Assembly (NCBI GenBank): GCA_002070105.1 | Contig: MWCQ01000016.1 | Location: 1-54,656 of the forward strand | From: Firmicutes bacterium ADurb.Bin193 | GTDB lineage: Bacteria; Bacillota; Clostridia; Monoglobales; Firm-18 | Length of the DNA: 54,656 bases | Reading direction: 5' to 3' | Shown: one piece after another, positions 44,706 through 53,394 of the stretch | Layout: each line of letters begins with the position of its first letter | How positions within the stretch are numbered: the stretch's first letter is position 1 | Notes under the pieces: model-generated | Told to the model about the DNA's origin: nothing | What the model saw: the letters and a program-made list of their open reading frames with translations, nothing else | Databases searched by the model: none | Program-made: the position numbers and the translations under genes

Positions 44706-44741
44706 GCAGCAAAAATGTTTCACGTGAAACATTTTTGCTGC
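44706..44741. promoter_or_regulatory. parS: parS site inside a 36-bp perfect palindrome (rpoC terminator-like)
   Basis: The exact 16-base parS sequence TGTTTCACGTGAAACA is at 44716-44731. It is the centre of a 36-base perfect palindrome (arms GCAGCAAAAATGTTTCAC). The left arm starts 27 bases after the rpoC stop and a T-rich run follows (TTATCTTTTTT), so the RNA could act as a terminator. parA and parB begin about 340 bases downstream. Confidence 0.93.
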
Positions 44742-44797
44742 TTATCTTTTTTATAGCTTTACTATTTCGGCAATATGTGCTAAAATAAGTAATGTCT

Positions 44798-45027
44798 GCT
44801 GAATAATTCGTGCGCTTATAACCGTACAAATTAGATGCGAATGGCTGTCCTGAGCCATCTGTATTCAATTCAGGCCTTCCTTGATGCCTCACTGAGGTCT
44901 GGTTTTTCCAAACACCAGACCCTAAATGCAAGGTTCTTGAGCAAAACAGCTCAAAACTCTTGCATTTAGATAATTCGCAAAATACCATAGATGCCGCCTG
45001 CACTATGCATTTTGCGAATTATTCAGC
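44798..45027. repeat. 230-bp MITE-like palindromic element
   Basis: Perfect 13-base terminal inverted repeats (GCTGAATAATTCG / CGAATTATTCAGC) enclose several nested hairpins: GGTCTGG/CCAGACC (44896-44921), CTAAATGCAAG/CTTGCATTTAG (44922-44969) and ATTCGCAAAAT/ATTTTGCGAAT (about 44973-45019). No coding potential and no clear target duplication. It could be a MITE or a structured leader RNA before parA. Confidence 0.6.
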
Positions 45028-45070
45028 GGGTATTAGGTAAGAAATACTACATGGAAGGAAGCATGGTGCT

Positions 45071-45868
45071 ATGGGCAAAATAATTGCGGTAGTCAATCAA
45101 AAAGGCGGCGTCGGCAAGACGACAACCTCGGTAAATCTATCTGCAGGCCTTGCCTTTAAAGGGAAAAAAGTCCTTATGGTAGATATTGATCCGCAGGGCA
45201 ACGCCACCAGCGGCATTGGCGTGGACCGTTCGGGCATACGTTTTTCGATATATGACTGCATTATCAATGATATTGCCGCTACACAAGCCGTGATTCCCAC
45301 CAGTCAGGACAGGCTTTTTTGCCTCCCTTCCCATATTTCGCTTGCGGGCGCCGAAATTGAGCTTGTCAGCATGGACCGGCGTGAATACAGGCTGAAAGAA
45401 TGTATCCACAGTATAAGAGATGATTATGATTACATTATTATAGACTGCCCTCCCTCATTGGGGCTCATTACAGTCAATGCCTTTGCCTGCGCCGATTCTA
45501 TTCTGATCCCTATCCAGTGCGAGTATTACGCTCTTGAAGGCGTATCACAGCTGATGTCCACTGTAAAGCAGGTGAAAAAGCATTTAAACCCTTCCCTTGC
45601 TCTGGAAGGCGTCCTTGCCACCATGTATGATACGCGAACCAATCTTGCCATCCAGGTGATGGACGAGCTCAAAAAGTACTTTCCGGACAAGCTCTACGCC
45701 ACTGCGATCCCGCGAAATGTCAGGCTCAGTGAAGCGCCCAGTTTTGGCGAGTCTATTATGTCTTATGATATTACATCCAAAGGTGCCGATGCTTATCTCG
45801 CACTTGCATCAGAGGTAATAGAGGCCAATAAACGCACATCGCTTGCCGGCGGTGCGCGTGCGGTTTGA
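45071..45868 (+). CDS. parA: chromosome-partition ATPase ParA/Soj
   Basis: A 265-residue P-loop ATPase with the deviant Walker A motif KGGVGKTT (residues 11-18), DPQGNAT, and DCPPSLG (Walker B). This is a chromosomal Soj: short, without an N-terminal DNA-binding domain. It acts with the ParB gene 56 bases downstream and the parS site upstream to separate origin regions, and in related bacteria to control DnaA. GGAAGGAAG lies before the start. Confidence 0.97.
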   Translation: MGKIIAVVNQKGGVGKTTTSVNLSAGLAFKGKKVLMVDIDPQGNATSGIGVDRSGIRFSIYDCIINDIAATQAVIPTSQDRLFCLPSHISLAGAEIELVSMDRREYRLKECIHSIRDDYDYIIIDCPPSLGLITVNAFACADSILIPIQCEYYALEGVSQLMSTVKQVKKHLNPSLALEGVLATMYDTRTNLAIQVMDELKKYFPDKLYATAIPRNVRLSEAPSFGESIMSYDITSKGADAYLALASEVIEANKRTSLAGGARAV

Positions 45869-45924
45869 TAAAAATGCAATTGATACAGGTAAATCAATAA
45901 AAATATGGATCAGCAGGTGATTTT

Positions 45925-46788
45925 ATGTCCAAACGGGTACTTGGCAAGGGTCTGGGCGCGCTGCTTGGCGACATACAAACAGCCGAGGAAATCGGCAGTG
46001 CAAATGTAATAGAGCTGAAAATATCTTCGGTAGAGCCCAATAAAAATCAGCCAAGGAAAATGTTCGATGACGAAAAACTGGAGATTTTGGCGGATTCTAT
46101 TAAAAAGCACGGCGTCATACAGCCAATCTTGGTAAAGGATATGGGAAACGGCTATTACCAGATCATTGCCGGAGAAAGGCGTTGGCGGGCAAGCAGAAAG
46201 GCAGGCCTGAAAACCATTCCCGCGATTGTCCGGTCTTATGATGAGCTCGCCGCCATGGAAGTGGCCTTGATTGAAAATCTGCAGCGTGAGGATTTAAACC
46301 CGCTTGAAGAAGCTCAAGGCTACAAAGCGCTGCTTGAAACCTTTGCAATGACTCAGGAAAAGGTTGCCGAGCATGTGGGCAGAAGCCGTTCTGCCATAGC
46401 AAATTCCCTGCGGCTTTTAGGTCTGCCGCCTTCCATACAAAAGCTCTTGGCGGACGGCACTGTGAGCAGCGGCCATGCCCGCGCCGTTTTATCAGTGGAA
46501 AACGAAAAGAATCAGTTGATTCTTGTAGAAAAAATTGTACAAAATGGGCTCAATGTGCGCCAGGCCGAAACGCTTGCAAAATCATTTACCAAAGAAAAAG
46601 CCAGGCAAAACAAAGCCTTAAATGCCAAAACCGAATTTGATCATCAGCTTGACAGCCTTCAGGCGGAAATGTCTTCATTACTGGGCACTAAGGTCAAAAT
46701 CTTAAACGGTGTCAAAAAGGGTAAAATAGAAATTGAATATTACGGCCCGGAGGATCTGGGAAGATTGTTAAATATTCTAAAAATGTAG
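45925..46788 (+). CDS. parB: chromosome-partition protein ParB/Spo0J
   Basis: A 287-residue ParB. It opens with the conserved LGKGLGALLGD, followed by the CTP-binding ParB domain (PNKNQPRKMFDD, ENLQREDLNPLEEAQGY and GERRWRA), a helix-turn-helix (TQEKVAEHVGRSRSAIANSLR) that reads parS, and a dimerisation tail. The perfect parS at 44716 is the expected target. CAGGTG before ATG. Confidence 0.97.
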   Translation: MSKRVLGKGLGALLGDIQTAEEIGSANVIELKISSVEPNKNQPRKMFDDEKLEILADSIKKHGVIQPILVKDMGNGYYQIIAGERRWRASRKAGLKTIPAIVRSYDELAAMEVALIENLQREDLNPLEEAQGYKALLETFAMTQEKVAEHVGRSRSAIANSLRLLGLPPSIQKLLADGTVSSGHARAVLSVENEKNQLILVEKIVQNGLNVRQAETLAKSFTKEKARQNKALNAKTEFDHQLDSLQAEMSSLLGTKVKILNGVKKGKIEIEYYGPEDLGRLLNILKM

Positions 46789-47057
46789 AAATATGGCATC
46801 CCGCATTTGTGCCCGGTAATCTGTTTTAGCGTAAATTTTTATAGACTGTCTGAAAATTTATAGGTTTTATATTCGCGCATACGCCGATTTTGGTGCAGCG
46901 CCGGTATAAAACTGTTCGCAACACGGTATTTTAAATACAGGGTGTTTCAGGCCGCATTTGGAAGGGCTCTCCAATTTTATTTGATTTGATGATACCGGAC
47001 TGCGGCCGGCAATACGTTTCGAAAAACACTAAAGACCAACAAAGAGGGTGTGGCATT

Positions 47058-47555
47058 TTGTTTGCGGCATTGGGCATCAATTTGGATATTATCGTTATAG
47101 CATTGCTTGTGCTGATTGTTGTGCTGATCGTCACGCTGGCTATGACAATAGACAGCCGGATAAAGCTTGCGCGTATTATGAAAAATTGTTCCTCCGGCAG
47201 ACTGGATGAAGCTATCGTATCCTACTATAATAATGTAGAAGCCTTGGCGCAGGAAATTAAGGCGCAGGCACACAGATTTGTCAAATATGAAAATAACACG
47301 TCTTTGTGCGTGCAGAAGGTGGGCTGTGTCCGATACAACGCATTTTCCGATATGGGAAGTGACCTTAGCTATTCCATTGCGATTTTAGATCAGACAAATA
47401 CCGGGTTTGTGCTGACAGGCATTTTCGGACGCGATCACGCCAACACATATTTGAAGCCCATCACGGCCGGAAACAGCAGCATCTCACTTTCGGAGGAAGA
47501 AAAGCACGCTATCTCCGAAGCAATCAGCAATTATAACAAAAAACATATGGAATAA
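47058..47555 (+). CDS. DUF4446 membrane protein
   Basis: A 165-residue protein with one N-terminal membrane helix (about 8-28) and a cytoplasmic or outer domain with the DUF4446 pattern (QKVGCVRYNAFSDMGSDLSY, then SIAILDQTNTGFVLTGI). I place the start at TTG 47058 after AGAGGGTG; upstream starts lack ribosome sites. DUF4446 genes commonly follow parB or precede serS in Clostridia, as here. Function unknown. The 269-base gap before it has no clear feature. Confidence 0.85.
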   Translation: MFAALGINLDIIVIALLVLIVVLIVTLAMTIDSRIKLARIMKNCSSGRLDEAIVSYYNNVEALAQEIKAQAHRFVKYENNTSLCVQKVGCVRYNAFSDMGSDLSYSIAILDQTNTGFVLTGIFGRDHANTYLKPITAGNSSISLSEEEKHAISEAISNYNKKHME

Positions 47556-47604
47556 AGGCGATAGCTCAGATAAAAGATAATTTTAATATGGGGTGGAAAC
47601 AGTA

Positions 47605-48069
47605 ATGCAAAAAAGTACAAAAGCACTTTGGCTGTATGCGGCAATTCTTCTTTTAATCGCTATAGGTCTCATATTTTTAACGACGCTCACGCAGGTACGG
47701 TTGGTAAGCCACAACGGTACATTTGAAATCCTGGGCACATTTACCGAAAATGCAAGTCAGAATGTAGCCCGTCTGACGCAGGAAAACATCGATCTGCAAA
47801 ACGAGCTTGCTGACCTGAAGGAAAAAAGCCGGCAAATGGCGACCGAGCTGGAAACAATAAAGGCGTCAGCAGGCGCCGACAATACTATGAAAGCAACCAT
47901 AGCCAATATCTACAACGCTTATGATAAAAACGATACCGAAACCCTTCAGGCGCTTATGGCAACCGTTACAAAAGAGCAGTTGGACGCATATCTGCCCGGC
48001 TTCTATGACGAGGCGCAAAAGGCGGTGCTTGGGGCAAGCACGACGCAGCCAAGTAACAACAAAAGATAA
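47605..48069 (+). CDS. small membrane protein with coiled coil
   Basis: A 154-residue protein: membrane helix at about 8-28, then a coiled coil (about 50-90) and a small helical domain. Family not recognised. The ATG at 47605 follows GGGGTGG; the GTG at 47593 is also in frame. Lies between DUF4446 and serS, probably one operon. Confidence 0.7.
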   Translation: MQKSTKALWLYAAILLLIAIGLIFLTTLTQVRLVSHNGTFEILGTFTENASQNVARLTQENIDLQNELADLKEKSRQMATELETIKASAGADNTMKATIANIYNAYDKNDTETLQALMATVTKEQLDAYLPGFYDEAQKAVLGASTTQPSNNKR

Positions 48070-48119
48070 TTTTCTGTTCTGCAGCGCAGGGCAGCCTGAC
48101 GAATAAAGGGGGAGACTTT

Positions 48120-49403
48120 ATGCTGGATATTAAACTGATCAGGACCACACCGGAGCTTGTAGCGCAGGCTTTACGCCGCCGCCGCTCATCACTTGATATA
48201 GACCTGCTTTTAGCGCTTGACAAACAGCGCCGTGAGATACTGTTTGAGGCGGAAGGCCTTAAAGCGAAGCAAAACGAGGTAAGCCGTCAAATCCCTGCCC
48301 TTAAAAAGGCGGGCAAGGACACAACCGCCATTTTTGCGGAAATGAAGGCTATTTCGGACACCATTAAGGATATGGACACCAAGGTTTCGCAGATAGACTT
48401 ACAAATGCAGGAGCTTCTTCTGACCATTCCAAACATTCCCCACGAAAGTGTTCCTGACGGCAGCGACGATACAAATAACGAAGAGCAGCGCAAGGTTGGC
48501 GCGCCGCGCAAGTTTGAATTTGAGCCTAAGGCGCATTGGGATTTGGGGGAGTCTCTCGGTATCCTGGACTTTGCCACAGCCGCCAAGATCGCAGGCGCAA
48601 GATTCACGGTTTATAAGGGCGCGGGCGCGCGCCTAGAGCGCGCAATAATCAATTTTTTCTTAGACACCCACACCGCGCAAAGCGGTTATACCGAAGTGTT
48701 TCCGCCGTTTATGGTCAACCGCAATTCCATGACGGGCACAGGCCAGCTTCCGAAATTTGAAGAGGATGCTTTTCGGGTGGCAAACAACGACTATTTCCTT
48801 ATTCCCACAGCCGAAGTTCCGGTAACAAACATGCACCGCGACGAAATTTTAGATGGTGCGCAGCTGCCCATATGCTATTGCGCATATTCCGCTTGTTTTC
48901 GTGCCGAAGCAGGCTCGGCGGGCCGTGACACGCGCGGATTGATCCGTCAGCATCAATTTAACAAGGTCGAGCTTGTACGGTTCAGCCGTCCGGAGGACAG
49001 CTATGATCAGCTGGAAGAGCTTACGGCAAACGCCGAAAAGGTTTTGCAGCTCCTGGGACTGCCCTATCGTGTGATGCTGCTTTGCTCGGGAGATATGGGC
49101 TTTTCGTCAGCGAAAACCTATGACCTTGAAGTATGGATGCCGAGCTATGGCAGGTATGTGGAGATATCCTCCTGCTCCAATTTTGAAGACTTTCAGGCGC
49201 GTCGCGCAAATATCAAGTTTAAGGACAGCCAACAGGACAAGGCGCAGTTTGTTCACACGCTTAACGGCTCAGGCGTCGCTGTCGGCAGAACAGTTGCCGC
49301 TATCCTGGAAAACTATCAGAATGCGGACGGCAGTATCAATATACCCGATGTGCTGATACCTTACATGGGCGGTATGACGACCATCCCGCCGTCTCAGAAT
49401 TAA
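48120..49403 (+). CDS. serS: seryl-tRNA synthetase
   Basis: A 427-residue class II synthetase. N-terminal coiled-coil arm (about 25-100) for tRNA-Ser, then motif 2 ([20 protein letters not shown]) and motif 3 ([17 protein letters not shown]), with TAEVPVTN. Length is normal. GGGGGAG precedes the ATG. A good terminator follows. Confidence 0.98.
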   Translation: MLDIKLIRTTPELVAQALRRRRSSLDIDLLLALDKQRREILFEAEGLKAKQNEVSRQIPALKKAGKDTTAIFAEMKAISDTIKDMDTKVSQIDLQMQELLLTIPNIPHESVPDGSDDTNNEEQRKVGAPRKFEFEPKAHWDLGESLGILDFATAAKIAGARFTVYKGAGARLERAIINFFLDTHTAQSGYTEVFPPFMVNRNSMTGTGQLPKFEEDAFRVANNDYFLIPTAEVPVTNMHRDEILDGAQLPICYCAYSACFRAEAGSAGRDTRGLIRQHQFNKVELVRFSRPEDSYDQLEELTANAEKVLQLLGLPYRVMLLCSGDMGFSSAKTYDLEVWMPSYGRYVEISSCSNFEDFQARRANIKFKDSQQDKAQFVHTLNGSGVAVGRTVAAILENYQNADGSINIPDVLIPYMGGMTTIPPSQN

Positions 49404-49431
49404 TTATGAAATGAAAGGTATTAATAAAGCT

Positions 49432-49460
49432 AAAACCCCGTACACCATGCACGGGGTTTT
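49432..49460 (+). terminator. terminator of serS
   Basis: AAAACCCCGT pairs perfectly with ACGGGGTTTT around a nine-base loop, 28 bases after the stop. Confidence 0.85.
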
Positions 49461-49485
49461 ATACTGGCTATAAATTTATACTATC

Positions 49486-49627
49486 TCGCGTTCCAAATAC
49501 GAATAAAATGTCGTTGGGTTTTTTGTGCACAGCGCGGCGAAGGACGCAGCCTTGCTGGCGCAAGGCAAGGACGACAACAGAGCTGTGCACAAAAAAGACA
49601 CGGCAGATAGTCCTGTTTTGAACGCGA
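49486..49627. repeat. 142-bp palindromic repeat element
   Basis: Outer inverted repeats TCGCGTTC/GAACGCGA enclose perfect 15-base arms (TTTTTTGTGCACAGC / GCTGTGCACAAAAAA) around a centre with CCTTGC/GCAAGG. Non-coding, between serS and vanW ends. Likely a dispersed MITE or REP-like element, possibly acting as a two-way terminator. Confidence 0.6.
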
Positions 49628-49634
49628 AATCATA

Positions 49635-51458
49635 TTATATTCCGTCAGGATAGATTTGCGGATCAAGGCCAGGTGTATGCAACGCCGCAGGCGTTGCCTG
49701 AATTGCCGGATCCGGCGTAACAACCGCACCGGGACCCGCAGGCGTTGTCGGTGCGGGCGATACTGCGTCCGCCCCAGGCGTGGCCGACGGCAAAGGTTGC
49801 TCTCCGGGCAAAACAGACGGGGCAGGAGAAGTCACCGCCGGTCCGGTTCCCACTTTAATGACTTTAGGCGCCATAGTGTATACGCTCTTATGCAAAAACT
49901 TATTTTCTATTTGCTTGCCGTTCTGATAAATTTGTTTATAAGTGTTGACAACATATCCTTTAAAGCCTGAACTCTCCTCCTGACGAACGCCCGAAGGGAT
50001 ATCGGGGGAAGGAATCTCTTGTACCGTAAACGGTGTGGAGCTTATTGTTTCGGTGTTGATTTTAACCACCCAGTCAGGATGTGGATTGGTTCCTATAAGC
50101 TTTATGCTGACAACACCGCCGCCCGCGCTTGCATTGATTTTTAAGGGTGCGCCCGTATTGTTTTTGATTCTAAAATCCAATGCACCCCAGGCAACCGTCG
50201 CATCCATGCCCAACGGCGCATAGTGCACCTCCAGCGAATGTTCATGACGCTCCACAATCTGCAGATTCGCATACAAAGACGCACCATAAAGCGTTGAGCT
50301 CACCTGACAAATACCGCCGCCCACGCCGTCAACCATCTTATTATTCTCATATACCGATGCGTCCTTAAACCCACGCTCATAGGTGCGGGGGCCAACCGCT
50401 TTGTTATATGAAAATTCTTCATCCGGCAGCAAGATGGTTCCGTTAATGTTTCTGGCGGCAACGGCAAGATTGTTGGCACGCGGTTTATTTGACGTATCAT
50501 ACTTGGTCGAAAAAGTACCCAATGTATCGGCAAAATTTTTTGTGCTGAGCTGGCCCGCCGTAACGCTTGCCGCCAATGTGGTATATGGCACTTTTACGCT
50601 TTGGCCGCCTGCGTACAACTCTGCTAAAGCTTTGGCCGCCTGCTGGCGGTCTATCTCACGGCCATCCTTGTGCGGGGCCACAACCACGCCGCCGCCGGCG
50701 CGTTCATAATGCGCATCCACAGGCTGCGCATACGTCATTTTATAAAGCTCCTCAATATCAATATCCGCCGGCTTAGCATCAACTAGTTCAATATGGGCGG
50801 ACGTCTGCTTATTTTCCCGCAGATTTTCCTTAAAAATGTCGCGCGCCATATTAATATCAATGCCGCGACCCGGTGTCCCCTGAGTGATAGTCACTTCTTT
50901 AGCGTCAATATCTATTTTATGCTGCTTTAGGGTGCCGCCTACTTCAGCGGCAAATTTATCAAGCTGTTCATCCAGCTTCAATGCATCATACACCGCCGTT
51001 ATGCCCATCTCGGTTTTAAAAAGACGCACCGAAGCGGCTTTCATAAGCTTTGAAACCGCATTTCCGGACTTTGCAAGCGCCATTGCCGAATTTACAGTCG
51101 CTTCATAATCAGCATGCGCATCAACCGAGGCTGCCGTGATGGTAGCCGACTTGCCCGCGTCCGTATTCAGCGTGACGCTTGAGCGCGCATAAGGATTTTC
51201 TCCTGTGCTGCCCAGCAAATCGACAGCCTGCTGCGCCGTCATACCGCCTATGTAAACGCCGCCTGCGTTGACGCCCCGACAAATCTTATCGGTATAAAAC
51301 GCGTCTGTGCCCATAACGCCGAATACCGCAATAAAAATAACCAGCAGCGCACCGGCGCTTAATCCCAAAACGCGGTAACGCGCCTTGATTTTTTCGTTGC
51401 CGTCCCGTCTTTTTTGACTTAAAGACTTTTGGCCGTTTTTAGGATTGCTCAAGCTCAC
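49635..51458 (-). CDS. VanW family cell-wall protein
   Basis: A 607-residue protein. Basic N-terminus, membrane helix at about 34-55, then two peptidoglycan-binding-like (YoaR) segments, and a VanW domain at about 320-460 with DEEFSYNKAVGPRT, GGGICQVSSTLY and HYAPLGMDATV. A G5-like region and a long Pro/Ala/Thr tail follow, typical of an outer wall protein. Its role is unknown; VanW is named for vancomycin clusters but most copies have no resistance link. Single gene with a GGAG before the start. Confidence 0.9.
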   Translation of the reverse strand: MSLSNPKNGQKSLSQKRRDGNEKIKARYRVLGLSAGALLVIFIAVFGVMGTDAFYTDKICRGVNAGGVYIGGMTAQQAVDLLGSTGENPYARSSVTLNTDAGKSATITAASVDAHADYEATVNSAMALAKSGNAVSKLMKAASVRLFKTEMGITAVYDALKLDEQLDKFAAEVGGTLKQHKIDIDAKEVTITQGTPGRGIDINMARDIFKENLRENKQTSAHIELVDAKPADIDIEELYKMTYAQPVDAHYERAGGGVVVAPHKDGREIDRQQAAKALAELYAGGQSVKVPYTTLAASVTAGQLSTKNFADTLGTFSTKYDTSNKPRANNLAVAARNINGTILLPDEEFSYNKAVGPRTYERGFKDASVYENNKMVDGVGGGICQVSSTLYGASLYANLQIVERHEHSLEVHYAPLGMDATVAWGALDFRIKNNTGAPLKINASAGGGVVSIKLIGTNPHPDWVVKINTETISSTPFTVQEIPSPDIPSGVRQEESSGFKGYVVNTYKQIYQNGKQIENKFLHKSVYTMAPKVIKVGTGPAVTSPAPSVLPGEQPLPSATPGADAVSPAPTTPAGPGAVVTPDPAIQATPAALHTPGLDPQIYPDGI

Positions 51459-52017
51459 TTGTCGTTCTCCTTAATTTAGGTTTTTTTTGATGCTGCCGCC
51501 AGGCGGGCGCCTTATTCAACGTCCGCTGCGTCTTTGATATGCACAGTAAAATTGACAGGCATTAAAAATGACATAGTTTATAATGTTATATCAATTACTA
51601 TACTATATTCATTTTACAATAAAATCATGTAAAAGTAAAGTTTAAACTCTATTTTCATACCAATACGCCTTGCTGCCCGGTTCCCTTTTCAGACTGTCTT
51701 TGACAATGTATTTACGTGATTTTCACTATAAAACGACAACAACAGACAAAATATTACATGATTTTATGGTTGAAATTTCTTGCTATGCTAATATTTTAAA
51801 TAAATGCCTAATATTTTTTCGAAAAATTATTATTTTTTGTCATTTTATGTGTTGACTATAATTGATAAACATGGTAAAATATGACCATGTCAGGACAGTT
51901 GTCATTGCCTCGGCATATGATAATCAGGGTATGATCGTCGACAAAAACAGCTATTCATCTTTTTATATGATACTATCACCTTGATTTAAAAATACCCGAG
52001 AGAAAGGAGGCCTTGTC
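51459..52017. other. intergenic region between vanW-like and abrB-like genes
   Basis: Divergent promoter region. The rightward promoter is given separately; 51480-51850 is AT-rich with no gene or strong hairpin that I can see. Confidence 0.5.
51852..51880 (+). promoter_or_regulatory. promoter of the abrB-like gene
   Basis: TTGACT and TAAAAT separated by 17 bases; predicted leader about 130 bases. Confidence 0.7.
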
Positions 52018-52257
52018 ATGAAATCTACAGGCATCGTGAGGAAGGTTGATGAATTAGGAAGGATCGTTTTGCCTATTGAGCTTAGACGCACATTAGACAT
52101 TGCTGAAAAAGATTCTTTGGAAATTTATGTGGACGGAAGCATGGTAATACTGAAAAAGTATGAGCCGTGCTGCATTTTCTGCGGTAACGCAAAAGACATC
52201 TTTGTATTTAAAGGCAAAAACATATGTCCCGCTTGCATTAAAGAATTGCAGAAATAG
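52018..52257 (+). CDS. AbrB-type transition-state regulator with zinc ribbon
   Basis: A 79-residue protein. Residues 1-50 form the swapped-hairpin AbrB DNA-binding domain (STGIVRKVDELGRIVLPIEL). The C-terminal part holds CIFC ... CPAC, a zinc-ribbon-like pair, a variant seen in clostridial AbrB proteins. GAAAGGAGG precedes the ATG. Regulator of growth-phase genes; targets unknown. Confidence 0.92.
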   Translation: MKSTGIVRKVDELGRIVLPIELRRTLDIAEKDSLEIYVDGSMVILKKYEPCCIFCGNAKDIFVFKGKNICPACIKELQK

Positions 52258-52294
52258 GCAGGAAAAAATACATAGCGGCGCAAAACCTGATACC

Positions 52295-52321
52295 GGACTG
52301 AAGCAAGTTTGCTTTCAGTCC
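52295..52321. terminator. shared terminator of convergent abrB-like and rsmA genes
   Basis: GGACTGAA pairs with TTCAGTCC, extended by GCAA/TTGC, with T-rich flanks. The right arm overlaps the end of rsmA. Confidence 0.6.
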
Positions 52322-53199
52322 ATTTTTATTTTCGCCGCACGGCCGATTGCGTCCGACAGGCTTGAAAACTGCGCCAGCGTAAGCTGTTCTGCCCGTATGG
52401 TTTCGCTTAATTGCTGGGCGTGCACAATGTCTTTCAAGGCATCCTTGCCCAGCCCGAAAGCGCCAGAATTGCAAAGCGCATTTAGCAATGTTTTACGGCG
52501 TTGGCCAAACGAGGCGCGAACGGTTTTAAAAAACAGCGTCTCATTATCAGGCACTACGGCCGGCTCATCTCGCATACTGAGGCGTATCACAGCGGAATCC
52601 ACCTTGGGCGGAGGGATAAAACATCCGGGCGGCACAACACATACCATCTCGGGCACGCTGTGATATTGTGTCAGCACCGACAGCGCAGAATAGTTTTTAC
52701 TGCCCGGCCCCGCACACAGCCGCACGCCAACCTCCTTTTGCACCATAACCACAATGTTTTTCACAGCCAGTCCCCTTTGCTCCAAAAGACCGGTAAGGAT
52801 AGGCGTGGTGATGTAATACGGCAGGTTGGCCGCTATGCTTACTGTCTTGCAATCAGAAAATTGTTGGGACATAAGCTTTGGCAAATCAAGCTTTAGTATA
52901 TTATCATAGATAATGCTTATGTTGTCGTAGCCTTGCAAGGTTTCCGCCAAAACATCTTTGAGCCGTTGGTCGATCTCAACAGCGGCCACTTTTTTAGCCG
53001 TTTTGGCCAGCGCAGCGGTAAGCACGCCAATGCCGGGGCCGATCTCAAGCACGCCGCTTGCTTCATCCGCCTGCGATGCGCAAACGATTTTGTCCAAAAC
53101 TTCAGGATCGCACAAAAAATTCTGCCCCAGGCCTTTATCAGGGGCAAAATGATACTTTTTTCTCAGATAACTGATAGTTTTCGGCGATGTAAGCTCCAT
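52315..53199 (-). CDS. rsmA: 16S rRNA dimethyladenosine transferase
   Basis: A 294-residue KsgA/RsmA enzyme that dimethylates two adenines near the 3' end of 16S rRNA. Motifs: GLGQNFLCD, VLEIGPGIGVLT (SAM site), NLPYYITTPI (catalytic NLPY) and RVDSAVIRL-like KVDSAVIRL. The ATG at 53199 follows AAGGAGG; a longer reading from 53241 lacks a ribosome site. Confidence 0.97.
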   Translation of the reverse strand: MELTSPKTISYLRKKYHFAPDKGLGQNFLCDPEVLDKIVCASQADEASGVLEIGPGIGVLTAALAKTAKKVAAVEIDQRLKDVLAETLQGYDNISIIYDNILKLDLPKLMSQQFSDCKTVSIAANLPYYITTPILTGLLEQRGLAVKNIVVMVQKEVGVRLCAGPGSKNYSALSVLTQYHSVPEMVCVVPPGCFIPPPKVDSAVIRLSMRDEPAVVPDNETLFFKTVRASFGQRRKTLLNALCNSGAFGLGKDALKDIVHAQQLSETIRAEQLTLAQFSSLSDAIGRAAKIKMD

Positions 53200-53314
53200 A
53201 AATACCTCCTTGCGCTTTGTATTATGATACATCACAAACACAAAATATGCAAGGCCTGTACAAAAAACTTTACCATGGCCGGCTGCTTGCGTCCGTATCC
53301 TTTAACCGCCACAC

Positions 53315-53349
53315 AAAAAAGTCAGGAAAAACTTCTTCCTGACTTTTTT
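53315..53349. terminator. bidirectional terminator after the noc-like gene
   Basis: AAAAAAGTCAGGAA pairs perfectly with TTCCTGACTTTTTT around a seven-base loop, giving T-runs in both directions. Confidence 0.8.
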
Positions 53350-53358
53350 GCGATTGAA

Positions 53359-53386
53359 CATAAGTGACAGGGGGGTGGCACTTATG
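53359..53386. repeat. CATAAGTG inverted repeat at end of noc-like gene
   Basis: CATAAGTG and CACTTATG flank a G-rich loop, next to the terminator. It may be part of a dispersed repeat; function unknown. Confidence 0.4.
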
Positions 53387-53394
53387 AATACTGC

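Noticed and set aside
44653-45003. Open frame of 116 codons on the minus strand after rpoC
   Set aside because: It spans the parS palindrome and the nested-hairpin element, lacks a ribosome site, and its product looks like random translation of repeats.
44798-45027. T-box or known riboswitch before parA
   Set aside because: No T-box sequence, specifier loop or downstream amino-acid gene; terminal inverted repeats fit a repeat element better.
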